DNA of 64,000 nt from Nicotiana tabacum (taxonomy: Eukaryota > Streptophyta > Magnoliopsida > Solanales > Solanaceae), in assembly GCF_000715075.1 (NCBI RefSeq), contig NC_134087.1, positions 190,371,276-190,435,275 on the forward strand. The letters are read 5' to 3'. The notes below the pieces were generated by a model. It saw only the letters and a list, made by a program, of their open reading frames with translations. It was not told the origin of the DNA and did no database searches. A program made the translations under genes and the position numbers. Shown here piece by piece: positions 42,688-54,276 of the stretch (position 1 is its first letter; the number at the start of each line of letters is the position of its first letter).

Positions 42688-45546
42688 TGTTGATACCCAA
42701 TTTTTCCCTATATATTTTATATAAGCATAAATACCTTCAAAATAGCATATATATATATATATGCATATATAATCATGGACAAGGCTTTATTATTTTTTCC
42801 GTAATTTTTAAGGGTTTAAATTAGTTTATTTTCTCACTTTTTACCCATAAAATTCCCAAAAATTATTTGCAAAATTATTGTTTCGATAATTCATCTATTT
42901 AGTTTCTATATTTATGCCAAAATATGGCTAATTTAAATTTTATATATTTTTACAATTACATTTGGTATTTTTAAAGCTAAATTGCATATAATTACAATGT
43001 TAGCCCATTTTAAGATTTAATTATGTTTTATATGCACAAAATTGGATTATATATTTTTAGATTGTTAATTATATATTTTTAAATTATTTTTTCTCCTTAA
43101 ATCATTTCCAGAAATTATCTATTATTTTTATAAATTAAAATAGGGAACAATTGGCTATTTCAATTATAGCCAAATTGGCTTTCCATTATAGGCAAATCAG
43201 ACCCTAATTTCCAGCCCAATTTTACAACTAAAACCCCAACACACACCCTATTAACCCTTACCCAAACACGGAATCCACCTACCCGTTCTAATCCTGACCG
43301 TTGATCTCCCAGATCAATGGTCAAAATAATTCCTTTCCTTTTTAATTTCCAAACGACCCCCAACACTAATTCATTTATCCAAAGGTGCCGCCTTCAGATA
43401 CTCTCTCATCTCCACTCTTCTCTCAAACCTAACCCTGGACTCCTCCACTCCCCTCTGTCTCCGATCATCTCCGACGACTACCCTTTTCAACCCAAGCCTC
43501 CAATGGGTCTTTCATCACTCTGCTCATCATCTCTAAGGCTTTAAAGGATCCTAGGCCATGTCGATTTTGACCTAGGGTTTCTGTTTCTGTTACTTATGGG
43601 TTCTCCGGTATGATTTTGGGCAAAATCACACCTTATATGTCACGATCGATGAAGTTTCAACAGGTTCTTTTTAATCTTACTTGGGTTTCTTTTTGAAACA
43701 CTGACTCTCTTCTTAATATCTCAGATATGTGTTATTTTTATGTTTTAAGCCTATTTCCTTCTGTTATTTGCCTATTCTCGAGTTTTTTTCTGAAAGACCT
43801 TCTACTCTAAACCATTTTTACTCCCTTTGAAAACTAGGGTTTTCGGAGTTCTTTCATTACCTATTTCGACTGATTTCTTTATGATTAAATCATTTTCCTT
43901 GTTTATCTCGGCCAATTCTATGTTCTTACTACTTTTTAACTCAACTTTGTTAAAAAGCCCTAATTTCTTAAAGATTTTCTTTACTTGTTTCTATGAGTTA
44001 GCATGATTTTCTTTACTTGTTTCTGTGTGTTAGCCTGATTTTCTTTACTTGTCTCTGTGTGTTAGCTTGATTTTCTTTACTCTGCTTCTATGTGTTAGCA
44101 TGATGTTCTCCACTTTGGTTCTGTGTGTTAGCATGACTCTCCTTTACTTCGTTTCTATGTGTTAGCTTGTTTACCTGGTTTTTGTTAATCTCTTGTGATC
44201 ACCATGCTTCGAATATGTTCTGCTGAATCTCTAGCCTACTTACATCACCTCTACATGACTGTGTTTGCTCATCTTTTATTTCTTTCTTCCCATATAATCG
44301 ACTTTGTTTGTTTGCTACTCCTGTTCAATCATCTCTATTAATATTTTGAGGAATGTAGAATCATGACTCCCCATGATTGATTCTGATTCTCCTTAACTTT
44401 TTGTATTTGAGAGATTTTTCTTCAAAGTCCTGGAATTCTGCTCGTCTGTTTGAATTAACTGATTGCATTACCTTATTTACTATGGTACTTTGCTTTACTT
44501 AGTATTTCCTTAATTAGGTCCTTTTGAATTTGGTCCTAATTGACTACTTTATGCTTACTGAATCTTGACACTTTCCTTATTTAATCATGCACTGATTTCC
44601 CTTCCTCCCTTATAAGGTAATCTTCTCGTTTGGCCCTAACTCCCTTAACTCAAGGAAGTACTTTCTTGGTTCTCTGAAGTGATTGATTCTGAGTTCTTAA
44701 ATTAGTATACTACTATGATTTTCACCTTATTCCACTACCTACTTTCAACTATAAATACTCTAAATCTTTCATAAAGGACACACACACTTGACTTTCAAAA
44801 AAACCCTCTCTTACTTTAAATCTCTGTGTTATTCTACTACTCTTAGCCGGCTGCAAGCCAAGGCTAATCATCTATACTCTTTGGTTCTTTCAGTCTGCTT
44901 ACTTTTATCCTCACTGGTATGTCCTAGTTAATTTAAAGTCTCAACAACAACATATTTTTCTTCTTATTTTAGTTTCTGTTATTTCTAGCATGCTTTTACT
45001 TATGGTTTTGTTGTGAACTTTGTAGTTAAGCATGCTAATATGACCCCCTTCCTTCTCTTGAATTCATGTACCCCCTTTGTGTTATTCAAGCATGTCTGGA
45101 CAATTGTATTCCTTCACCTACTGTGCACTTACCACTTTGTGAATCCCAAACCCCTATTCCCTCTATGTGTTCATGACTGGATTGTGATTATGCCAGTGTC
45201 AAACTATCTCTGAGCATGTCCATACTAGTCCTAATACTCCTACTGGGGTCATGTGTCTGTGGTCAAGGTCTATGTATCCCCAAACCCCCTTAACCCCTGT
45301 GTGATTACTGAATTCATTCACTTATTGTGTGTGGTCTTATCCTGAAGTGTCTGAACTTTGTTTACAAGTACAACTTCTTTTCAACAATCTCTTTTACTAA
45401 TTGCTTTCAAAACAGACCTTTTGAGTCCAGTCTTTAATAAACTTCTTTCAAACATGAGTCCTGCACTTTCACTCTACCCCTAGATAATAAGTTTTGCCCC
45501 CTCTAGTGTGTGTACTGCCTCGGGATCCTCTTGAGAACCCTTGGAA
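42688..45546 (+). repeat. Ogre-1 3' LTR, first part
   Basis: Starts TGTTGATACCCAATTTTTCC. Collinear with the 5' LTR from about 29110 to 31876 with high similarity, including TATAAATA at 44750. It breaks at CCCTTGGAA and resumes at 54277 after an 8.7 kb insert. The LTR copy also lacks the 134 bases corresponding to 31877-32010. Confidence 0.9.
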
Positions 45547-46033
45547 GACGTTTCGCGAGTATGCTACTCGCTGGATGTCTGAAGCTGCTAAGGTCAAACC
45601 CGCCTTAGAAGAGGAGCAAGTGAACAAGTTCACCGAACTTGTCCGAACTCAGGACTGACAGTACTATGAGAGGCTGATGATGATTGAGAACCACAAGTTC
45701 TCTGAAATTGTCAAATTCAGACAAAGACTAGAAGAAGGTATTAAAAGTGGTATGATTACAAATTTCGAAGCCTTGCAAGCTACGAATAATTCTTTATAGT
45801 CCGGTGGTATGTCCAAGAAAAGGGACGTAGGGGCTGTGATGGTTGCACAAGGGACCAAGTCTCCCCTTAAATACCAAGCTTACCCAACACCTCCACTCAC
45901 ATACCAGCCAACCCCAAATTACCAAGCACCCTCATACCAAGCTCCGCCACCAACTTGTCATCCATCTCCACCTCCTACATATCAACCTACTTCAACCAGA
46001 TACTCCCAACCCGCTCATGTCTACCAAACTTAT
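45547..46033 (+). pseudogene. Ogre-2 gag fragment
   Basis: Middle and proline-rich part of an Ogre gag: TFREYATRWMSEAAKVKPAL, YYERLMMIENHKFSEIVKF, ITNFEALQATNNSL, then Pro/Tyr/Gln repeats (YQPTPNYQAPSYQAPPP). Stops near 45656 and 45799. The 5' part of the element is missing at the break in the Ogre-1 LTR. It is cut on the right by the SIRE LTR. Confidence 0.85.
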
Positions 46034-46960
46034 TGATATTTTAAGCATCAATACCACACAAGAGGGGGGTGATTTGTGTGGTACCCAATTTTTGCTTAAC
46101 TGAAATATAGAAGAACCTGGTTCTTCTAGGTGTTCCAACTACTACTGTTTGTGGAATAATAAATATAGAAAATAAAGAACACAGAGATTTTTACGTGGAA
46201 AACACCTGGCTCAAAAGGTGAAAAAACCACGTCCTACTACTCAGTAGGATTTTCCCAAACATCCACTAAAATCACTAAGCCAAAACAGCATTTACAAAAA
46301 ACTCTTTGTAAACCTAAGGATTAACTCTAATCCCGTTGTGGCACACAGCCTCAACTGTTGCACCAAACTTCAATTTTGCTATAACTTGAACACTCTAGGT
46401 ACCTAATACAATTGCTTTTATTAAAGCAAAAAAGTACAATTTGAAACCACCTACTACACTTGAACTAGAATAAAAGATAGACACACTCGAATTGGTTCTT
46501 CTATCTTGTTCAAGTAGCTTAAGGAGTGCATACTCAAATCACACATAAATTGCTTGCAAAATCACCTTGCTCTTTTGCTCTCAATTTAGTTTAACTTCTA
46601 CGTATGTGCATTGCCTGTAAAAGAGAACAACACTTACATTTAATAGGTTAGTAATCAGAGTTTGATTGGGACTCAATATCTACTCTTCTATCATGGAAGA
46701 GTTCAGGATGATTTCAAACTCTAACGCTATCTCTATCCTAGATTGTGTTCTCTTCATATAAGGAGACTTTCTCCCTTTATCCAATATTCAACCTTTTCAA
46801 TCAGATCAGGAGATATTGCTGCTTGATCAGTAGGACTTATCTCCTTCACGTGCATCTCACATGTATAGGTTGATCATGATTGTTGCTTCACAAGATAGAC
46901 CTAGTCCATGACTGAGTTCTTTTGTCAATCTTCAAAACTTCACCTGTTCTTGGGCCAACA
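46034..46960 (-). repeat. SIRE-type 3' LTR (927 bp)
   Basis: The minus strand starts TGTTGGCCCAAGAACAG and ends AATATCA, giving TG..CA ends. Immediately inside it the minus strand reads CATCATTAAAAAAAGGGAAT, resembling the conserved SIRE PPT context. No coding content. Confidence 0.75.
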
Positions 46961-47145
46961 AATTCCCTTTTTTTAATGATGACAAACCTTGTGCATTTTA
47001 CTAATTTAGAAACCTATAAGAACTCAGCTTAACTATCAATACTAAACTTAGAAAATTCACTTATCATCAAGGACCAGGTTAATTTGATTATAAATATCAC
47101 TTATTTCAGAATATGTAAAGCACAATGTCTATTCACCTGTTGGGT
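46961..47145 (-). other. SIRE-type 3' UTR and PPT
   Basis: Short non-coding stretch between the extra ORF and the LTR. The purine run AAAAAAAGGGAA (minus strand) next to the LTR is the probable PPT. Confidence 0.55.
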
Positions 47146-49186
47146 TTATGTTTGGAGAAGATTCAGCATGTTGTGAAGAATTCCATCATTCTTCTCCTTT
47201 TCTTTGGCAAGATTAGTTCTGTGACCATCCCTCTCAGATTCTACTTCAGTCACACGAGCCTTAAGCCTAGCTATTTCAGCATCTTTGGTTGCACATTCCT
47301 GAACCAGAGTCCTAACTTTGTTGTTGATGGGTGCCTTCTGGGATGAACCAGGTTCATTTGGAATGGCATTGACTGCATAGTCATAATCAAGAAGAGTATT
47401 GATGCCAAAGTGATCCTTGCTCGAGGCCATTTCCCATTTCTTCAGAGGCATATTGAGCATGTCCAGAACTGTGGTTAAAATAAAGCCATAGGGAGTAGCA
47501 TGAGCCTTGGAGCCATTTATGACCCTGTCTAGCAGCTTGATAATGAAGGAAGGCCAGTTGATTTGCTTTCCTCTCTCCAGGCACTCCATAAGAACTAGAT
47601 CCATGTAATTTGCAATGTGCCTTCTCTCATGTCTGGGCAATAAACACTTGTTGACAAATTCAAACAAGACCTTGTGCTCAAGCCTCATTTCACATTTCTG
47701 CACAGCCTTGGCTTCATTCACATCTTCTGAATCACAAAACATCCTGGTGATTGCAAGAGCAGTAGGGAGGGAGTCCAGGCAGGGCCACCTTTGACTTGTA
47801 TAGTCATCAAACCCTTCAGAGGCTATGTCCAGGAGCTCTCCCAGTTTCTTTGCATCTAACTGCACTTGAACTCCTTTCACCAGGCTACTAACATTACCAT
47901 CCTTAATCGCTGCATTTGCCATAAATTCAATTAGCTCATTTCTGGCTAGCCTACTATCCATATGAAGGACCATGTACTTACATCCCTAAGCAGCTAAAGC
48001 ATCCACCAATCTCATTATTCCTGGTTCCATGAGGTCTTTCAGCAGTCTACCCTTTAAAATCTTTCTTTTGTCAAACATGGCAAGTTTATCCTGTTCCTTT
48101 TCAGAATCATTTTCTTCTTCTTCTCCACTCCAGTCATCATCTTCAGAAATTTTTGATTTTTTGTTTTTCACTGCAAATCTTGTCCTCTTGGCTAGTGTAG
48201 GTTCAACAGCCTCAGACACAGAGGAAGACTTCTTGGAGGAAGTCTTGGGCTTGTTGGGCTTGGGGGTAGGAACCTCCACTGATGTACCCCTTTCTTGATG
48301 GACCAGTTCCATCTCCTCTTCCTCAACATCCTCTGAGGATTCTACAATCTTTCCTTTTCCTTTATCCATTTTCTTTTTCTTACTTTCAGCCAAAGCCCTT
48401 TGTAGATCAGCTTTACTCTGTTTCACCCTGCTTCTAGTGGCTCTACCCTTTGGTAATGAAGAGACAATAGGTGTTGGGGATGAAGCCTTTTTTTCTTAGA
48501 AGGCTTAGGAACATTTGGGGCTTTTGTTGTGGGAGTTCTGCATTTCTTTGGGTCATAGCCTGCCCCAACCTTTTTCAGCAGGTCTGCTAGGGTCTCTTCA
48601 GTAGATGAAACAGGTTCATCTCTCTGTGTGCTCAGATGAACCAACCCCTCAGCAGCTTCCCCAAAACCACTTCCCCCTGACTTCATGCCACTCTCTTCTA
48701 CCCTTTCTTGTGCAACCCCACAGATAGCAGGCACTACTTCTTTCCCATTTCCCCTCTCTTCACCACATGCACCCTCTTTTTTTTTATTTTTATGAATTCT
48801 TTTTACCTCTACTCCTTCGTGACCCTGGTAATTCTACATCCTTAACATACCCAACCAACCCTAGTTTCTAGATTTTCAGACACAAAAGAAATTACCTTAG
48901 ATGGAGATTTTTGAGTCTTTTCAGAGTTAGAAGTCCCAGGTTCTTCCCCCTCAGTAGCGGATTGATATGATTCAAAATCAGAGCTGGAGTCGGAGTTTTG
49001 GGCCTGGATTGCCTTCAACTTCTCATTTAATTTCTTCCTCAGAGCCCCAGACGCTATAGTCTTTCGAGCAAGAATTTTCACCCTCCGTAGTCTAGGTTTT
49101 GGAGATGTACTAGGTGGAGGGGGTGTGGATGAATTTGAGGGAGTTGGTGGTGGAGGAGTTCCAAGATTGTCTTGTGGATTAGTCAT
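47146..49186 (-). pseudogene. SIRE-type env-position ORF, frameshifted
   Basis: Minus-strand ORF starting MTNPQDNLGTPPPPTPSNSS, with a Pro/Ser-rich basic N-terminus, a long Lys/Ser/Glu-rich disordered middle (GKGKIVESSEDVEEEEMEL, KSKISEDDDWSGEEEENDSE) and a folded C-terminal domain. That domain (about 47300-47900: VKGVQVQLDAKKLGELLDIA, HIANYMDLVLMECLERGKQI, WPSFIIKLLDRVINGSKA) resembles the putative plant transposon protein domain of many uncharacterised plant proteins. A heptad-rich coiled coil (EIARLKARVTEVESERD) ends it. Breaks: frame changes near 48842-48734 and 48425, and a TAG after ALAA where the frame continues as GCKYMVLHMDSRL. I see no signal peptide or membrane segment. Confidence 0.75.
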
Positions 49187-49837
49187 GATCGTTGGTTTCT
49201 TGAGAGAATTTAGGAATTAGAGTTTTGGAGGAGAGGGCAAGTGAAAATGAAGAAGAATTTTTGACGGTTTGGAATTATGAAGATGGCAGGAGAAATGATG
49301 TGTATTTAAAGAGAAATACATATTTAATAGGTAACTGCAGCTTTTAAGAGTGGTCAATTAGAGGTCTAATCAATCTAAAATTCTATATTTTGAATGATCG
49401 GTTTATCTTCCCTAGATTTTTGGCAAATTTTTCGGTTTAGAGTTCTAGGCAGACGGAACTGGTTCAAAGCTAACAGATTGAATTTTCTAGGAATTGAACA
49501 ATTATAGGACTTCTGCTCATAATTTAAATATTAATCTTTCTAATTGTGCAGAGTATAGAAAATATACCTTGGCTTTCATATGAACTCATACTGATGAACT
49601 AGGTTCTTAATTTAGAAGTCTCTTGAACATGCCTCAAATGCCATAATAGAGAAAATTTTGTAAGAGATCAGTGAATCATATAAACACATGTCAAAGTGTA
49701 TAATAATTAAAGTATGAAGCTGAGTAAGAATTAATCTGGATATTTACACAAGTTCAGAATTCCTAGCCAAAATTCTTTTTTTTCATTTTTCAATTTTTTT
49801 CATATTTTTTTTCATTGTGCATTCTGAGCTGGACCTA
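49187..49837 (-). other. SIRE-type spacer between pol and the extra ORF
   Basis: About 650 bases with no gene. AT-rich, with poly-T runs near 49779 and 49808. Possibly the leader of the transcript for the extra ORF. Confidence 0.4.
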
Positions 49838-50260
49838 TTAGGTGATCTTAATCATCCCTAATTCCATCATGTTCCTCTCAAAGTTTTCTCTACTTAGTGC
49901 TTTAGTGAAGATGTCAGCAATTTGTTTATCAGTGACACAAAATTCTCTGGAGATCAATCTTTTCTCATAGTTATCTCTTAAGAAGTGGTGTCTAACATCT
50001 ATGTGCTTAGTCCTCTTATGATGAACAAGGTTCTTTGTCATACTTATAGCACTAGTGTTATCACAAAATATAGGAATGCAACCAACTTCAATGCTAAAAT
50101 CTACCAGCTGTTGTTTGATCCATAGCAATTGAGCACAACAAGAGGCAGCAACAACATATTCAGCCTCAGCAATGGATAAGGCCACTAAATTTTGCTTTTT
50201 AGTGGATCATGATACAACACATGAACCAAGAAAGTGATCCATACCTGAGATGTTTTTCCT
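49838..50260 (-). pseudogene. SIRE-type RNase H
   Basis: Minus strand: SIAEAEYVVAASCCAQLLWI (Glu), IFCDNTSAISMTKNLVHHKR (Asp), TKHIDVRHHFLRDNYEKRL, VTDKQIADIFTKALSRENF, ending ELGMIKIT. The C-terminal 115 codons are open. The N-terminal part is broken by a stop near 50200. Confidence 0.82.
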
Positions 50261-50299
50261 ATCCACAAGGGAATCTGTATAATCAACATCAACATATCC

Positions 50300-51495
50300 T
50301 ACTAGATTGAAATTACTACCTTTAGGATACCAAAGACACAGATCAATGGTACCTTTTAAATATCTTAGTATCCTCTTAACAGCAGTCTAGTGAGACTCTT
50401 TTGGATTAGCCTGAAAGCAAGCACAAAGCTCTACACTAAAAACTATGTCAGGTCTGCTAGCAGTAAGATACAGGAGTAAACCAATCATACCCCTACACAA
50501 CTTCTGATCAACTGATGAACCAGGTTCATCTATGTCTAATTTAGTGGCAGTTGCAATGGGGGTGTCTATTTCCTTTGATTCATCCATTTTACACTTTTTG
50601 ATAAGCTCTTTTGCATACTTCTACTGATGGATCATGGTTCCATTTTGGCTTTGTTTGATCTGTAAGCCTAAGAAAAAGTTAAGCTCACCCATCATACTCA
50701 TTTCAAACTCACTCCTCATTAATTTGGCAAAATCCTTACTTAGTTTATCAGTGGTAGCTCCAAAGATTATGTCATCAACATATATTTGTACCACAAGGAG
50801 ATCTTTACCTTTTTCCCTTAAGAAGAGGGTACTGTCAATTTTACCTTTTTGTAGCCATGTTCAAGCAGGAATTTGGATAGTCATTCATACCATGCTCTAG
50901 GAGCCTGCTTGAGTCCATAGAGAGCCTTGTCTAATTTGTACACATGCTTAGGACATTCCTTGCTCTCAAACCCTGGAGGTTGTTTCACAAACACTCTTCT
51001 TTCAGGTAGCCATTTAGGAAGGCACTTTTGACATCCATCTGATAGAAAGTGAATTCCATGTGTGATACAAAGGCTATGAGGAGTCTTATTGCCTTTAGTC
51101 TTGCAACTGGAGCAAAAGTCTCATCATAATCTATACCCTCCTCTTGGCTGTAACCTTGGACCACCAGTCTTGCCTTGTTTCTTGTAATTGTTCCATCTTC
51201 ATCAAGTTTGTTTTTGAAGACCCATTTTTGTGCTAGTAACTGACTTGTCCTTGGGTCTTGGAACTAGATGCCAAACTAGACTTCTCTCGAACTAATTGAG
51301 TTCATCTTGCATTGCATTCACCCAATCAGCATCCTGCAAGGCCTCAACAACATTTTTAGGTTCAATAAGAGATAAGAAGTCATCAAAAGCACATAGATTC
51401 TTTAATTGTGATCTAGTTTTGACTCCAGATGTTGGATCAGTGATTATGTTCTCAATAGGATGAGAGCTTTGATACTTGTGAGGTTTCACAACCAA
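50300..51495 (-). pseudogene. SIRE-type reverse transcriptase, fragmented
   Basis: From the N-terminus: GVKTRSQLKNLCAFDDFLSL and EPKNVVEALQDADWVNAMQD, then broken frames with the palm. The active site reads VQIYVDDIIFGAT (50770-50800; YVDD intact, the wording typical of SIRE/Maximus). The C-terminal KSDESKEIDTPIATATKLDI and YLTASRPDIVFSVELCACFQ are at 50387-50587. Several frameshifts and stops. Confidence 0.8.
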
Positions 51496-51598
51496 CTGAT
51501 TTCTGCTAGATATTTCTCCATGTTCTTTTGCTGAGGAACAGGGTGATGAACAGGTTCTTTTAGGGGATTAGTTTCAATTCCTCTTTGCTTCTTGCCTT

Positions 51599-54276
51599 AT
51601 TGACCGGACTTTCAAACTATTATAAATACCCTCTTCTCTTTTCATTACACACACGAACACTATAGTTCAAAAATTCTCTCTCACACAACTAAAAAACTCT
51701 CTATTCTCTCTTCTGTGATACTTGCTATTATTCTAAGCTAGCCGGCTGCAAGCCAAGACTAACTATTGCGCCTCTCCTATTCCTGCTTTGTGTTTTCGCT
51801 TTGTTCACTTCACTGGTATGTTCTAATTCATATTTTAGTCCTCAAATCAACATGTTTCTATTACTGTTACAATTCCTTGTACTTCTGATATGCTTTTATT
51901 TACTATTTTTGATATTTAACATGTAATTAAGATCCTGAGTTCCCTCTACATGTTAAGCTATGCTTTAATTATCAATAATCAACATGTTTCTATATACTTG
52001 GTGCATGTTTCTTATGTGAATCACCATGATTGGTACGATCATGGTCTTAGTTGTTTGGTTTTGATATGTTAATCTAATCTAATACCCTACTGTCCCCTCT
52101 GATCCACTGAACCTGTAGGAGTTTCGGATTATGTGCTCGTATATGTTCCTGCCTGCTACCTGTTTTCCCTCATATGCTTCATACTTGTCCCTCCAATCCC
52201 ATTCCCTTGCTTGTGTTAGCTGGACTATTCTTGGTCCTTGGTGTGATGCTGACTTTTTTTTGGTTCTGAGATTGGTATGCATGCTCCTTCAAATGATTTT
52301 CATCAGTTAAACTTTGGCATAACTATTCCAACTAAGTCTCTCTTTTTCAAAATTGTTTCTTGTTTACCCTTTTTCAAAACTATTTTCTTACTTAAACTCT
52401 TCAAAACTATGTCGAGCACTCTCACTCTACTCTTAGACTACTAAGTTCTGCCCCTTTTGTGTGAGCATTCCCTTGGGATCTTTAAGCTCCCTCTGAACTT
52501 TGACACACAAAAGCTGGCCTTTCCGCACTGCACTTACTCTATCTTGGCTATAAAATCTGGATGTGAGCACTGGTCAGGATCCCTTGAGGTCCTTAGAGAA
52601 CTCTAACATATCCAGATATGAGAAAGGCTATGAACAATCTTGACATTTGAGGTATTGGAGTTAGGTTTATTATATGACTCAGAGAGGAAGTCCTTGAAAT
52701 CTGGGCCTGTTTTCAGGCTCTCTATAGTGTAACTCTTATTTTTCTTTTCTACTCAAGTAATTCATTTTTCCATTGGTCTATAATAATCTGTTGTAAACAA
52801 GTATTGGGGTTGGCTATCAACATCAATGGGTAGAAACCATGTCATACGTTTGCATTTCCTATATGTGCATTAGAATCCATATGTAAGATCAATCCATTCA
52901 AAGCATGTCATGCATTAGATATCATGTTCTTAGGTTTACTGTTTCAGCATCTCATTTGGCATCACTTTACCACTTAGAAATCCTGGTTTAGGCTAAATAA
53001 CAGCATTAACATAAATTGTTGATCCTACACGTCTTGAAGTCATGTTGTATCTTTGTGGGAATTTAGAAATCATGCTTTAGGAATTCTGCAATCATTATGT
53101 ATTTTTCATATGTGCACGTTAGATACCCTATTATAGGATCTTGTTCACACTCGCTTAGTCACAACTAGTTAAACTACCGATGCATGAAAAAGGCCATAAA
53201 GCAGTCTCATGTTCGATTATCCTGTGTAAGTAAAACTGGTCACAATCCCTGCATGTCTTTGCAACATTTAGAACAGGATGCTTTAGGTAAAACAACTTCG
53301 AAACTGTTATATAATTCTTGTAACTGCTGCATATTATTTTACGCTTAGGCAAGTCTTAGGTAATCAACATAAAATAAAATCAGAAAGTGTTGTGATTATT
53401 GTTTGACTGTCAGCATGTTAAAATAAGTAGGCAAACCTGATTAGGACTTCCTATTAGAGTTATGCCATAAATCTGACTCTGCTGTTATCGCTTAGATACC
53501 ATGCTTAGGATCTAAATTTAGACCTTAATTGTGTATGAGTCATGCTGTTTATGTGTACTGCAGGTATACCTGTGCATTTCACTAGTCTTCCATGCTCCCC
53601 TTAATTGAAGTCCTACTTGTTTATTATATGTCGCCTTAGTATTTTACCTTTAAACTTGAGGGTCTGCCTAGAACCCCCTTTTATAGGATAGGAGTCCTAA
53701 ATTCCTCTAGGACTGATAAGAAGGGACAAGTAACAACATGCAATAGGGGTCAAGACCAACCCTCGCTATGGATATGATGACCGGTGCGTTAATACCACGT
53801 GTAGCCCCTCTTTGAGGAGTGCCATACCAGGTATTGCATTGATATGATCCATATCATAAACAAACCTATGATACCCCATTTACATTCCCAAATATGCTTA
53901 TATTGTAATTCTTTTCAAAATCTTGTTTATCATTAACTACTTTCCAAACATCTATATACTTAAATTTAAATCCCCTACTATTTGAGTCATACTTGTTTAT
54001 TTGCTACTCATACAAATTTACAAAAATTGTTTGGCCGGGAACCACACTAGTGGATCCTGAGGGGTTCCTAACACCTTCCCCTTAGGATAATTTCAAGCCC
54101 TTACCTTGTCTCTGGTTACCAAACGTATTTATAAATGAACCCTATAGGTGCCCTAATGCACCTTAAATCATTAGGTGGCGACTCTTCAAAAATGCAAATC
54201 CCCTTTCCAAAAGGATAGAGTTGTCCCAACCAAAAATGTCATAAACCCGATTTCACGAGAAAAAGGGGGTGCGACA
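51599..54276 (+). repeat. Ogre-3 LTR, partial (from TATA box to end)
   Basis: Begins close to TATAAATA (51621-51628), carries the AGCCGGCTGCAAGCCAAG block shared with Ogre-1, several ATGC-TTAGG motif copies, the U5 hairpin, and ends GGGGGTGCGACA exactly like Ogre-1. Sequence between these anchors is diverged, so it is a distinct Ogre subfamily. U3 is missing on the left; the right end directly abuts the resumed Ogre-1 LTR. It may be the 3' LTR of the element that supplied the Ogre-2 gag. Confidence 0.8.
54152..54185 (+). other. U5 hairpin and PBS-like decamer, Ogre-3
   Basis: CCTAATG pairs with CATTAGG, a paired change relative to CCTAACG/CGTTAGG in Ogre-1. The following TGGCGACTCT is identical to the first ten bases of the tRNA-Arg PBS. 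Confidence 0.7.

Larger units (their letters stand above)
46034..51598 (-). mobile_element. SIRE-type Ty1-copia element, 5' truncated
   Basis: On the minus strand: RT, RNase H, an extra ORF in the position of the SIRE env-like ORF, PPT-like sequence and a 927-bp 3' LTR. Gag, protease, integrase, PBS and 5' LTR are missing; the RT end abuts Ogre-3 LTR sequence. RT and RNase H motifs resemble SIRE/Maximus elements. No target duplication is testable. Confidence 0.8.
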
